A DNA stretch of 55,819 bases from positions 1 to 55,819 of the forward strand of contig NZ_NHYL01000008.1 in assembly GCF_003288905.1 (NCBI RefSeq), written 5' to 3'. This DNA comes from Helicobacter sp. 11-8110. GTDB taxonomy: Bacteria; Campylobacterota; Campylobacteria; Campylobacterales; Helicobacteraceae. The notes under the pieces are model-generated. The model was not told the DNA's origin. It saw nothing but the letters and a program-made list of their open reading frames with translations, and made no database searches. The translations under genes and the position numbers were made by a program. Positions 23,534 through 33,195 of the stretch are shown one piece after another. How positions within the stretch are numbered: position 1 is the first letter of the stretch; each line of letters opens with the position of its first letter.

Positions 23534-23819
23534 TTGGGTAGTCTTTATAATGAGGTAAAGCGGAATTATACTACAAAGTTTTCTTGATTGACTTAAGATT
23601 GTGTAAAAAGAAAGCAGTAAGAATGATTTTAGAATCTCGCTTGGCTTTTGTGCTAAAAATACTCAATACAAAGATTTATGTGTAAATTTTTTTACAAATA
23701 CTTTAATTAATGGGACATATTATTTTTTTGGAGAGATGAATTTAAATGTAAGTTTTATAATTTTTTTTATTAATGTATTTTTACAATTATGTAAATAAAA
23801 ATATTGCTCAGGAGTAAAT
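23534..23819. promoter_or_regulatory. Intergenic promoter region of the autotransporter locus
   Basis: This 286 bp divergent region is very AT-rich. A plus-strand TATAAT at 23756-23761, followed by a T8 run, is the best -10 for the autotransporter locus. The ribosome site CAGGAGTAAAT precedes its ATG at 23820. No RNA gene or ORF was seen. Confidence 0.5.
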
Positions 23820-24443
23820 ATGCATTTTTATCTAATGCTTCCAGCTTTAATTATAAGTGCAAATTTAGCCAGTGCTTATGATACTAACATTATTTATAAT
23901 GGAGATAAACCTATTTTCAAACTTGATTTTTACAATAAAGGAGAAAGTGTAACCTTTTTTGGGGAAACCCAAACCTCTCCTTATACTTTAAGCGAAGTCC
24001 AAAAAATGAGATCATTCGTGCAACTCAATTTTGGGCTAATATTATAGGTTCTCATGCAATTAACTCCGAGCCTATTCCTATAAGTGTAAGCACTGATAAT
24101 ATTGCTAATGCTAATGCATCTTCTTATGATTTCTTTCCTAATCCTAATATTTAATAGAGTGTTGCAAGGAGAAAGCATAGATGCTATCAGACAAGAGCTA
24201 TTAGATGGTAGATTCTCTAAGGATGATGTAGAATATATAGGACATATCAATATGGGAACACTTGACTGGTATATAGCTTCACATCCTACTACTCTACCTA
24301 AAAATGGAGATCAATTTGAAACTTTCTCAACTTTTACTCACGAGCTTTTCCATGCCTTGGGTGTGTTATCCTTGACTTATGATGAAGAGACTTCAGAAAC
24401 CTTTTTTCAAGATTCTTTAAATAGTTTTAGTAGTCACTTATAA

Positions 24444-24457
24444 GAATTCTAGAATTC
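24444..24457. repeat. 14 bp perfect palindrome at the left insertion junction
   Basis: GAATTCTAGAATTC reads the same on both strands. It lies exactly where homology to the autotransporter stops and the inserted segment begins. Confidence 0.6.
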
Positions 24458-24458
24458 C

Positions 24459-25070
24459 CTAAAAGCTGGTGATTTTAGAAAATTATATCTTAATGCTATT
24501 TGCCATATCTTGATTTTGATGAAGGACGCTAGCTTGTTTTTTGGCTTTGATTAGTTTAAATGCCACCCAGACAATCTGAATAGGCAAGAAAAGACCCCAA
24601 AAAATACCAAGAACCGCAAGCTTGATGATTTTTATAAGCCACCAGCCACCAGCATTTGTGTGTAGCATAAGGGCATCATGCGTCTCTCCAGCCAAGCTAG
24701 TAAAAGTACCTACAAAGATTTTTAGTATATTTGCCACACACCAAGTGCCTATCATAGCTAGCCCTGCTGTGTCCCTATTTTCTGCCGTGTAATATACATA
24801 AAGCCCCACCACAAAGAAAACAGCCAAATAAACAAGCTGTATGCTAAGCCACCTGACCTCGCCTTTTGCGTTGCTTGCTTGCGCGCTTGCTTCTTTTTTA
24901 GAGCAGTTTAGACAAATAGCTTTATTATCTCTTGTATAAAGTGCGTTTTGAACGCAGTCTTTACAAAGTCCTACCCCGCAATCAACGCAAGTCGCCACAG
25001 CACCTATATTTTCGTGATAAAAACAATTCATTGTTTTCTCATTTTAACTAAAAATTCGGTGCTATTTTAG
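24459..25070. repeat. Imperfect direct repeats bracketing the inserted gene
   Basis: The left copy (24459-24478) reads CTAAAA, then GCTGGTGA, then TTTTAG. The right copy (25048-25070) reads CTAAAA, then ATTCGGTGCTA, then TTTTAG. Each is internally inverted and they flank the zinc-finger gene. They may mark the ends of the inserted unit, or may be coincidental hairpins. Confidence 0.35.
24483..25031 (-). CDS. B-box zinc-finger membrane protein, inserted in the autotransporter gene
   Basis: This 182-residue protein starts with a B-box-like zinc site: Cys3 and His6, Cys15 and Cys18, Cys23 and Cys26, Cys40 and Cys43 in C-x2-H/C pairs. Three hydrophobic segments follow (about 62-84, 92-110 and 136-165), ending in a Lys-rich tail. 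Bacterial proteins with an N-terminal B-box and membrane helices are known, but their function is mostly unclear. The gene is complete and lies on the opposite strand inside the broken autotransporter, so it arrived as a unit. No transposase or integrase accompanies it. Confidence 0.75.
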   Translation of the reverse strand: MNCFYHENIGAVATCVDCGVGLCKDCVQNALYTRDNKAICLNCSKKEASAQASNAKGEVRWLSIQLVYLAVFFVVGLYVYYTAENRDTAGLAMIGTWCVANILKIFVGTFTSLAGETHDALMLHTNAGGWWLIKIIKLAVLGIFWGLFLPIQIVWVAFKLIKAKKQASVLHQNQDMANSIKI

Positions 25071-27607
25071 CAAAAAAATAAGTCAAGAGTTTTTTAAAAG
25101 ATATTTTGAATAATTAAATAAAAAAGCCTATGATATTAATGGAGTAAAGGCTCAAGAAGAGATGCGAATAGTTCAAACCTAAGAAGAGGTAGAGGAAGCT
25201 GGCAAAAAAGAGATAGTTTTCTTGGCTGATGGAAACTCTGTTAATAATGATAGCCTTAGCAATGCTTCGGGTCATGCTTATTTTAAAGGAGAAAATGTCG
25301 CAGAAGTTATTAAAGATGTTATGCTAGGTTATGATAAAGTAAATGGCATACCCATTAATGGATGGGAGGCGGATGATTTAGATATGAGTCATATCGAACT
25401 TGATAATTCTTTGATGAGTCATCAAAATTGGCGCAATTACCTTTTTTATATGGAAGCAGAATTAGCCTTGCTTCAAGACCTAGGCTATGAATTTGATAGA
25501 AAGCTTTACTATGGAGATTCTATTTATGAAAGCAATCTAAATTGGCAAAGCGATCATGGTTATTATGCTAGACAAGATGGCAAATGGCTTGTAGGGGAAT
25601 ATAATCCAACAGAATATGGAGTGGGTTTGCATATTTATGGTAAAAATAATACAGCCACTCAAAGCCATGATATCCTATCTAATGGTATAGCTGCAAGTGG
25701 TATTCGCATAGATGGAGCTAATAATGCATTGACTATAGCCAGCGGCACTAAGGTTCATGCTTTGGGCGATTATTCTAATGCTTTGTTAGTTGCCTATGGT
25801 AAAAACCATATTATTAATCATAATGGGGAATTAAAAGCCACAGGTAAAGAGGGTATGGCTATCAATATAGATTTTGGGGGTAACATTTTGGACAATGTTC
25901 AAGAATATCGTGGTTCTTATATGCATCAAATATCTGGTAGTAATCAAGACGATCTTGCGCGTTACAATCTAGATGGAGCCTTAGTTAAAAGCTTAAATCT
26001 TAGCTCTAATAGCTCTACCATAGGCTCTTTAGCTTCCATTTATATAGCTGATAATGCTTATGTAGAAAACATTAATATAAGTCAAGGAGCTAAAGTAGAA
26101 GGGGATATTATTTCTAATTGGAATCCTAATAATGATAAGTTATCAAACGACAATAAAGGTAAGTATTATACAAATCTTAATTTTGGTTCCACTAACTTAT
26201 CAAGAGCTACTTTCAATGCCTTAGATAATGCTTGGAATATTAAAGCCAATATTTTAGGCTATGATAGCTTTAAAATGAATGTTAATGAGAATGTTAATCT
26301 ACAGGGTAGTGCCTTTGTTTATGATTTAACAAATAAAGCCCATTTCGCTTTGTTAAGCAAAGATAATGTTAATCCTTCTGTGTTGTATATTTTAAAAATG
26401 ATTTTACACAAAATCAAAATGCCGCTCTAACCGCAGGTATTAATGCTAAGGGGCAAAGCCAAGTATATGTGGGAGGTAATGCTAATTTAGAAAGAATTAG
26501 CAGTAATCCGAAACTACACTCCTTATGCTAAAAATTCAGGCGATATTTCTTTAGGCTATGCTTTGAATTCTTTAGCGCAAAATGGAAAAGATGAAGATAT
26601 TGCTTTGCTTTTTGAAGAACTAGACTTTGCTAGAGATGCGCAAATTATTTCCCAAGGTTTAAATAATCTGAACGCTAATGTTTATTTAGATAGCGCCAAA
26701 ATTTCTCTAGATTTCCAAGAAGAACTTAATAAAGAAATTTTAGGTGATATAAGAAGGGAATACTCCAATGAATGGCAAAGCTTGGTAAGCCCATTTGGAA
26801 GCTATCAAAGCTCAAGGGCTAATGGGGATTTTAATGCTTATAAGGGCTATGGAAGTGGAGTAAAAATTAAAGCTATAAAAGAATTTGATCAATCTATTTT
26901 AGGGTTTAATGTAGTGTTAAATAATAATGATATAGATATAGATGATACTTTGGCTAATACAAAAACCACAGGGGTTTATGCAGGTGTTTTTTCTAAATAT
27001 GATTTAGAGGATTTTTATCTTTTGGGAAGTTTTAGAGTGGGTTATGAACACACTAAGCTTAACAGAAATGTAAATATCGGAGCTTTTAATTCAAGTTATG
27101 ATTCTAAGTTTAATTCTTATCTTACTAGCGAAATGTTAGGCGTAGGTAAAAGTTTCAATTATCAAGGAATAAGCTATGGACCTTTGGTATATATAGAACA
27201 TAGTTTTTTGCATCGCTTAACTATTGATGAAGAAAATCAAAGTTCTACAGCTTTAAATATTGATTCTAAAAACTTCAATGCTTTAAATTCCTTTATAGGG
27301 TTTGATGTAAATTATGAAAAAATTATCAGCAATAAAGCCATTATGAATTTTTCTTTCTTGGGTGGTTGGAATCATTATTTCTTGGATTATTTAAAAAATA
27401 ATGCTAGTTTCAAAGGCGCAAGTTCAAATAAATTCTATGCTAAAAGCAAACTAAGCAATCAAGATTCTCTATACTTGCAAGGAGGAGCTGATTTTACTTA
27501 TAATCAATTTTTCTTTACAAGATTGATGCTTTCAAGTGATATTAAAGATAATACAGACTTTAACACCAAGCTTGAAATAGGGGTTAAATTTTAAAATATA
27601 AGAAAAT

Positions 27608-27649
27608 AAAGCCTTAAATAAAGCCTTATTGGGCTTTATTTAAGGCTTT
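27608..27649. terminator. Strong hairpin after the autotransporter locus
   Basis: AAAGCCTTAAATAAAGCC (27608-27625) pairs perfectly with 27632-27649 around a six-base loop, an 18 bp stem starting 14 bp after the barrel stop. It is symmetrical and could act on both strands. Confidence 0.8.
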
Positions 27650-27959
27650 AAAGCTCAAATGAATATTGGAATATTTGGAAAAATAAGAGAGAATCCAAAT
27701 ATAGTGGCTCTCTACAAGTTAGGATGCAATTTATTAGTCAGACTCTCAAACTCCCACACTTTAAGGTTAAATATCCAAATAACACGAAAAATTTATTGAT
27801 TGATATATAGGTATTTTAATTATTTTTGATGCATGACATAAAAGTAATACGATAAAATGAATAATGACTAAATAATTAATAAAATTCGCAATACCTTGCT
27901 AACTATTAATTTATTTCATAAGCTCTGATTATGGAATTTTATTTGTTGAAATTAAGTAG
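27650..27959. other. 310 bp without a gene
   Basis: An AT-rich stretch between the autotransporter terminator and tRNA-Arg. No ORF of note, RNA fold or repeat was recognised on either strand. It lies downstream of the two minus-strand tRNA genes. Confidence 0.5.
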
Positions 27960-28036
27960 TGGTACGCCCAAGAGGATTCGAACCTCTGACCTACGGCTTA
28001 GAAGGCCGTTGCTCTATCCAGCTGAGCTATGAGCGC
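27960..28036 (-). tRNA. tRNA-Arg (anticodon TCT)
   Basis: A 77 nt cloverleaf with acceptor GCGCTCA/TGGGCGT, D-arm GCTC/GAGC, anticodon stem ACGGC/GCCGT around CTTCTAA, T-arm AGAGG TTCGAAT CCTCT and an encoded CCA end. It reads AGA codons. Confidence 0.95.
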
Positions 28037-28039
28037 ATT

Positions 28040-28117
28040 TGGTACCAAAGGGGGGACTCGAACCCCCGACCTCCGGCTTATGAGACCAGCGCTCTAAACC
28101 AGCTGAGCTACCTTGGC
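28040..28117 (-). tRNA. tRNA-Met (anticodon CAT)
   Basis: A 78 nt cloverleaf with acceptor GCCAAGG/CTTTGGT, D-arm GCTC/GAGC, anticodon stem CTGGT/GCCGG around CTCATAA, T-arm GGGGG TTCGAGT CCCCC and an encoded CCA. It lacks the initiator-type mismatch and three G:C pairs, so it is probably elongator Met. A lysidine-modified tRNA-Ile with a CAT anticodon cannot be excluded. It sits 3 bp upstream of tRNA-Arg in one transcript. Confidence 0.88.
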
Positions 28118-28140
28118 ATACCAAATAAAAAAGAGATGCA

Positions 28141-28146
28141 ATTATA
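28141..28146 (-). promoter_or_regulatory. -10 box of the tRNA operon
   Basis: TATAAT on the minus strand inside AAAAGAGTATAATTGCATC. The transcript start would be near 28134, 17 nt before the first base of tRNA-Met. Confidence 0.55.
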
Positions 28147-28289
28147 CTCTTTTAATTTTAAAAAAAAATTAATTTTTAAATTTAACAAGAGTATTTTTAG
28201 ATTTTTTATAATGGTGGTTTTGGTTATTTAAGGTTTGGGGGTGGGGGATATTTTTTGAAGTTTGTGGTGTAAATTTTGTATCAGTAATA

Positions 28290-28883
28290 CTAACTCATTG
28301 TATCAATTTGAAGATTCCCTAGATGAATGGCGTGAGAAAATTCTCGCAAGATTCTTTGGGTTTTGGCATCTTGATTTTTTTGCATAATATCATTGTAGTT
28401 GGAGGAGAGATTCTTATTGTAACTTTTTGTGTAGATTCCATCGAGATGATTGAGATTGTTTTGGAATTCTTGTGCGATTTCCCCCCATCCCTCTTGTGTA
28501 ATTCCTAAAAACCATTGAATTTGATTTGATTCTTGGGAGTTTTGTAGAGTCTTTTCTCTTTGTTCCACTCGCTCTACACTTGCACTTAGATTCCCCGCTC
28601 TTGTTAGGATTTGTGCTACAGAGATTTTTTCATTAGGGGACATTCCCGCAGTTACTCTCTCAAAGGCTAAATATTGCTCATCACTCATTAACTCTAAGCT
28701 TATCATTCCGTAAGTAACACGCTCTTTTTGTGATAATTCCTCATTGTTGTTTTGAAAATCGCTTTCTCTAGATTGTATTTTTTGAGTAGCACCTATGGTG
28801 TTAGAATCGCTAAGTAAGCGATTAGCCTCATTAATAATTCCTCCTAAATTTCCTAGATTCCCTAAACCTTGATTGATTATCAC
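28290..28883 (-). CDS. Conserved-looking protein of unknown function
   Basis: The 197-residue protein starts at a GTG with AAGGATTTTGTGA upstream. It opens with a glycine/leucine run (GLGNLGNLGG), then a Gln/Glu/Asn-rich helical region (about 35-60), a predicted helical core with LMSDEQYLAFERVTAGMSPNEKISVAQIL, and a C-terminal part with WFLGITQEGWGEIAQEFQ. It has no signal peptide or membrane segment. I do not recognise the family. The composition resembles cytoplasmic Helicobacter proteins of no known role. It is divergent from nusA. Confidence 0.65.
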   Translation of the reverse strand: MIINQGLGNLGNLGGIINEANRLLSDSNTIGATQKIQSRESDFQNNNEELSQKERVTYGMISLELMSDEQYLAFERVTAGMSPNEKISVAQILTRAGNLSASVERVEQREKTLQNSQESNQIQWFLGITQEGWGEIAQEFQNNLNHLDGIYTKSYNKNLSSNYNDIMQKNQDAKTQRILREFSHAIHLGNLQIDTMS

Positions 28884-29075
28884 TCACAAAATCCTTACAA
28901 TTTTTTTGTAAGCAATTCAAGCAAAAATGATTCCAAAAGTTATTTTTGGGCATTCAAAAAAGAAGTTTTTTAAAATTTATTTTTAGTAAAGCACCTATAA
29001 AGGAATTTTAATTTATTATTGCAAATAAAATTTAAGCTTTTGAAATTCTTTCAGGACATTTTTAAGGATAAGGTT

Positions 29076-30188
29076 TTGGAAAAAATACTAGATATTATTG
29101 AGGGAATTTCCTATGAAAAAGGACTCCCTATTGAAAGTGTTATGGAGGTTGTCAAAGAATCGGTTATAAAAGTCGCACAGCAGACTTTAGATTCAAAGAT
29201 TCTCTATGATGCAGAAATTAATAAAAAAAATAAAACTTTGCATTTATACCAAGTTATTAGTGTTTGTGGCGATGATGATGAAACAAAAGAAGACAAAGAA
29301 CATTACATTCCACTCTCAGAAGCTAGGAAGCATGATGGTGAGATTAAGGTGGGCGATGAATTGCGTTATGAGTTGAGTTTGGAAAATATGAATCGCAGTG
29401 CTGTTAATACGCTATTTAGGGAGCTAGAATTTAGAATCCAAAGATTAGTTGAGACACAATTATTTGACAAATACAAAGCGCAAATTGGCAAAATTGTCAG
29501 TGGAAATGTGGTTAGAATTGATGATCTTGGAAATACTTTTGTGGAGATTGATGAGATTCGGGCTGTTTTGCCTAAAAAGAATCGGATTAAAGGTGAGGAG
29601 TTTAGAGTTGGTCAAGTTATAGGTGCGGTTTTGAAATATGTGGGGATTGATAAGCAAAATGGTATTAGCATTGAACTTAGTCGCACCACGCCCAAAATGC
29701 TTGAAGAGCTTTTAAGGCTAGAAGTTCCAGAAATCAAAGATGGTGAAGTGGAAATTGTGGCTTGTGCGAGAATCCCTGGAGAGAGAGCAAAAGTTGCTTT
29801 AAAAACTGATTCAATGAAAGTTGATCCTGTTGGGGCGACTGTTGGTGTCAAAGGTGTGCGTATCAATGCAGTCTCCAAAGAGCTAAAAAATGAAAGCATT
29901 GATTGTATTGAATTTTCAAACCAACCTGAAATTTATATCGCAAGAGCGCTCTCACCTGCTTTGATTGTGAGCGTTGTAGTGGAGGATAAAAAGGCTGTTG
30001 TAAGTATTTCTAGCGAGCAAAAACCAAAGGCTATTGGTAAAAATGGAATTAATGTGCGTTTGGCTTCTATGCTGACGGGCTATGAGATTGAATTAAAAGA
30101 AATTGATCATGGCGCTTTGGCTGATGGGCAAACAAAAGAGCCTGAAAAAAGTAATTTGGATATTCTTTCTTCTTTATTTAAAGAATAA
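29076..30188 (+). CDS. nusA: Transcription termination/antitermination factor NusA
   Basis: RNA polymerase-associated factor for pausing, termination and antitermination. It has an N-terminal polymerase-binding domain (LEKILDIIEGISYEKGLPIESV), an S1 domain (IGKIVSGNVVRIDDLGNTFVEI), KH1 (RIPGERAKVALKTDS and the VGATVGVKGVRI loop) and KH2 (KPKAIGKNGINVRLASMLTGYEIEL). A TTG at 29076 has AAGGAT six bases upstream and matches the usual N-terminus, giving 370 residues. An in-frame TTG at 29019 would add 19 residues that do not resemble NusA. Confidence 0.93.
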   Translation: MEKILDIIEGISYEKGLPIESVMEVVKESVIKVAQQTLDSKILYDAEINKKNKTLHLYQVISVCGDDDETKEDKEHYIPLSEARKHDGEIKVGDELRYELSLENMNRSAVNTLFRELEFRIQRLVETQLFDKYKAQIGKIVSGNVVRIDDLGNTFVEIDEIRAVLPKKNRIKGEEFRVGQVIGAVLKYVGIDKQNGISIELSRTTPKMLEELLRLEVPEIKDGEVEIVACARIPGERAKVALKTDSMKVDPVGATVGVKGVRINAVSKELKNESIDCIEFSNQPEIYIARALSPALIVSVVVEDKKAVVSISSEQKPKAIGKNGINVRLASMLTGYEIELKEIDHGALADGQTKEPEKSNLDILSSLFKE

Positions 30189-30261
30189 GTTTTTACATTA
30201 TTTTTAAAGGTTTTATGCGCTAGAATCGCATACTAAGACAAAGTATTTTAAGGTTTTTTAA

Positions 30262-31731
30262 ATGATTAGTTTTATGCAAAAACACAAAAAGTATCTGGTG
30301 ATAACTATTTGGGTAAGCACGATTGCTTTTGTTGGTGCTGGTTTTGTGGGTTGGGGGAGTTATGATTTTTCTTCTACAAGCAATGCCGTAGCAGTTGTAG
30401 GGGAGAGTAAAGTTTCTATCAATGAAATGCAACGCGAATATTCTAGACTTTATGGTATTTATAATCAGCTAGTAGGTGGCACACTAGATGAAGAACAAGC
30501 CAAAAAAATGGGGATTGAAGAACAAGCCCTAAATAATCTAATCGTTAAAGCTTTAATGTTGAATTATGCCTATGATTTGGGACTAAGAGTAAGTAAAGAA
30601 GAGATTATACAAGAAATCACTTCCACAGAAGCATTTCAAAATAATGGGCAATTTGATGAACAAGTTTATAAGAAAATCTTACAGGAAAATCAGCTTAAAC
30701 CAAAGGATTTTGAACAGAGCATTAAAGAAAACTTAATCCTAAAAAAACTTGATGCACTTTTAGATATACCACTTACACCCCTTGAGATAGAGACATTAGG
30801 TGCAGTGTATTCTATGGAAGATTTGGTGCATATTCAAGTGATTGATAAAAAAACTATTAATGTTAATCCAAACAATGAAGAGATTAAACGATACTGGGAA
30901 GAAAATAAAGATATTTACCAAACAGAGCGAGGATATGAGATTTCTAGTGTGTTTATTCCTTTGGATTCAGTTAAGATTCAAGAGAGTAATTTAAAAAGTT
31001 ATTATGAAGATTTTAAGAATCAATTTTTGGATTCTGAGGGGCAAATAATCCCTTATGAGAAAGCTAGAGAGCAAGTGAGTGAGAAATATAAAGATGCTCA
31101 AGCCCAAAAAGAAGCTCTAAAAGAATATATTGCTTTGCGAAAAAATGAAAATCCTAAGGCAGAAAATTTGATTATTTATGAAGGAAATGGAGATTATGGT
31201 GCGGAGTTTATCAATCTTTTAAGTCAAGCTAAAGATCAAGAAACGCTAAAACCTATTAAAATCACTAAGGATAAGAAAAGTGGCTATATTACTGCTAAGA
31301 TAACTAAAATTATACCTAGCAAACCCAAGCCTTATGAAGCAGCACAAGCTAATGCTAGAGAGGATTTTGTTAATGCTGAAAAAGTGCGCCTTTTAGAAGA
31401 GAAAGCTACTCAAAGTCTAGAGTCTTTTAAGGGTGTTGATGTGGGTTATGTTGGTTATGGAGAAACAAAAGCTTTAAAAGGTTTAACCAAAGAAGAATCG
31501 CAGGAATTCATTCAAGAGCTTATGAATAGAAAGGAAGAAAAAGGCTATATTTTGCTAGGAAATAAAGCAATTTTATATAAAATCTTTGATCAAAGGGTGA
31601 AAAATTCTGCTATAATTAGCCAAAATTTAGACTTTCTAATACAAAATGGGGTACAAATTAAAGCAAGAATGGTCGAAAAAGAATTCTTGGATTATTTATC
31701 AAAAACTTATAAAATAGTTAGAAAAATCTAA
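30262..31731 (+). CDS. SurA_N/PpiD-like membrane-anchored chaperone/prolyl isomerase
   Basis: The 489-residue protein has an N-terminal membrane anchor (YLVITIWVSTIAFVGAGFVGW), a SurA_N-type chaperone domain (KVSINEMQREYSRLYGIYNQ and VKALMLNYAYDLGLRVSKEEI) and a C-terminal PPIase-like region (about 200-400). It resembles PpiD, which helps fold exported proteins at the periplasmic face of the inner membrane. The parvulin active-site motifs are weak, so isomerase activity is uncertain. It is followed by ftsA after 8 bp, an order also found in Campylobacter. Confidence 0.88.
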   Translation: MISFMQKHKKYLVITIWVSTIAFVGAGFVGWGSYDFSSTSNAVAVVGESKVSINEMQREYSRLYGIYNQLVGGTLDEEQAKKMGIEEQALNNLIVKALMLNYAYDLGLRVSKEEIIQEITSTEAFQNNGQFDEQVYKKILQENQLKPKDFEQSIKENLILKKLDALLDIPLTPLEIETLGAVYSMEDLVHIQVIDKKTINVNPNNEEIKRYWEENKDIYQTERGYEISSVFIPLDSVKIQESNLKSYYEDFKNQFLDSEGQIIPYEKAREQVSEKYKDAQAQKEALKEYIALRKNENPKAENLIIYEGNGDYGAEFINLLSQAKDQETLKPIKITKDKKSGYITAKITKIIPSKPKPYEAAQANAREDFVNAEKVRLLEEKATQSLESFKGVDVGYVGYGETKALKGLTKEESQEFIQELMNRKEEKGYILLGNKAILYKIFDQRVKNSAIISQNLDFLIQNGVQIKARMVEKEFLDYLSKTYKIVRKI

Positions 31732-31739
31732 GGAAAATA

Positions 31740-33173
31740 ATGGAGACGAATTATAAAGGAAGCGAATTGGAGCAGGTCATACTAGGAATCGACATAGGTT
31801 CTACTAAGATTTGTGCTGTAATTGCAAATTGTAGGGAAGGGATTCCGCATATTATAGGGACTGGATTTCATAAATCGCAAGGCTTAAAAAAAGGGACAAT
31901 TACTAATATTGAACAAGCGAGCCGAGCGATTAAAGAGGCCGTCAATGATGCAAAGCGAGTTGCAGGAACAACTAATAACAAAGCAATTGTTTCAATTTCA
32001 GGTGCTTATACCAAAAGCACAGATAATTCTGGAGTTGTGAATATACCTAATAACGAAATTGGAATTAAAGAGATTAATCGCGCTATTCAAACGGCTCTCT
32101 ATAATGCAACGATTCCTAATGAATATGAAGTGATTCATATCCTGCCTTATAATTTTAAGCTTGATGATCAAGATTTTATTGATGATCCTATGGGAATGAC
32201 AGGAAGCCGATTGGAAGTTTCTGTGCGAATCATTACCGCACAAAAATCTAGTCTAGGAAATCTTAAAAAAGCTATTAAGGCAGCAGGAATTGAGATACAA
32301 AATATTGTGCTTGCTTCTTATGCTTCTTCTATTGCTGTTTTAAGCGAGGATGAGAAAAATCTTGGTGTAGCATGTATTGATATGGGTGGAAGCACTTGTG
32401 AAATGATGATACATGTTGGAAATTCATTACGCTACAATGACTTTTTGGGGGTAGGTTCTAATCATATTACTAATGATTTGGCAATGGCATTGCACACACC
32501 ACAAAGTATTGCAGAACGCGTTAAGATAGAGTATGGCGGATTGTTGAGGGCGGAAGAAGAATCGGGAAATTTAATTGAAATACCAAGCATTGGTGGAGAT
32601 GACAACTCAAAACATCAAGTTTCTCTATCAACTGTGTATAATGTGGTTTATGCGCGAGTGGAAGAAACGCTAATGATTCTTGAAAAATCATTAGAAAAAA
32701 GCAATCTTAAAGATCAGCTTGGAAGTGGGGTTGTCTTAACAGGTGGTATGGTGCAGTTAGAGGGCTTAAGAGAGCTTGCATCAGCTTTGTTTGGAATGCC
32801 AACAAGGATTGCCAAGCCAGTTGAGATAGATGGACTTTTTACGGATTTAAGGGGTCCGGAGTGTTCTACAGCCATTGGACTTATTTTATATGCCTCGGGA
32901 AAATATACAAACTATGAAATTGATTCAGAGAAAAGAATCCGTTATTGCAATGAAAAGCTAGAAGAGGGTGCAGGGCATTTTCACGATGGTATTAATTTGA
33001 TGAATCCTCTAAGGGATAAAGCACATACGCCTAGCAGTCCTGTTAATAGTATTCCTAAGAGTGCTGCGGACATTAAGCAAGATCTTTCAGGAATCACAGA
33101 GATTAGAAAAATCACTACAAAAAATAACAATATTTTTGTGCAAATTTGGCAAAAACTAACACAAATGTTTTAA
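31740..33173 (+). CDS. ftsA: Cell division protein FtsA
   Basis: Actin-like protein that tethers FtsZ to the membrane. The 477 residues include phosphate-1 GIDIGSTKICAVIA, the 1C domain (about 85-165, KAIVSISGAYTKSTDNSGVV onward), phosphate-2 VACIDMGGSTCEMM and the adenosine motif GVVLTGGMVQLEGL. A C-terminal amphipathic helix (NNIFVQIWQKLTQMF) serves as the membrane anchor. The loop before that helix (about 405-455) is long. It is co-oriented with ftsZ 22 bp downstream. Confidence 0.96.
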   Translation: METNYKGSELEQVILGIDIGSTKICAVIANCREGIPHIIGTGFHKSQGLKKGTITNIEQASRAIKEAVNDAKRVAGTTNNKAIVSISGAYTKSTDNSGVVNIPNNEIGIKEINRAIQTALYNATIPNEYEVIHILPYNFKLDDQDFIDDPMGMTGSRLEVSVRIITAQKSSLGNLKKAIKAAGIEIQNIVLASYASSIAVLSEDEKNLGVACIDMGGSTCEMMIHVGNSLRYNDFLGVGSNHITNDLAMALHTPQSIAERVKIEYGGLLRAEEESGNLIEIPSIGGDDNSKHQVSLSTVYNVVYARVEETLMILEKSLEKSNLKDQLGSGVVLTGGMVQLEGLRELASALFGMPTRIAKPVEIDGLFTDLRGPECSTAIGLILYASGKYTNYEIDSEKRIRYCNEKLEEGAGHFHDGINLMNPLRDKAHTPSSPVNSIPKSAADIKQDLSGITEIRKITTKNNNIFVQIWQKLTQMF

Positions 33174-33195
33174 TTTTGGGAAGGAGTAGATAAAG

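Larger units (their letters stand above)
23820..27594 (+). pseudogene. Wrecked autotransporter metalloprotease gene
   Basis: The pieces together make one autotransporter. It has a signal peptide (MHFYLMLPALIISANLASA), a protease domain with the zinc motif THELFHALG (24339-24362, HExxHxxG), the segment LDMSHIELDNSLMSHQNWRNY, a pertactin-like beta-helix passenger (about 25600-26390) and a C-terminal beta-barrel ending in GVKF (final Phe). The reading frame breaks at an A6 run (24001-24006; seven would restore it), near 24150, near 26395 and near 26517. A stop codon at 25180-25182 interrupts QT/EE, and about 0.68 kb of foreign DNA with a gene on the opposite strand is inserted at about 24441-25125. 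The remaining barrel segment (26563-27594) is intact but has no signal peptide. The passenger style resembles Campylobacter autotransporters, which may indicate transfer. Confidence 0.85.

Noticed and set aside
28047-28056. G-run in the tRNA-Met gene as a phase-variable tract
   Set aside because: It is the T-arm and acceptor region of a tRNA and is paired with C residues.
27959-28231. Plus-strand open frame of about 90 codons across the tRNA region
   Set aside because: It reads through two clear tRNA genes on the other strand; the protein-like VRPRGFEPLTYGLEGRC pattern is the well-known artefact of translating antisense tRNA.
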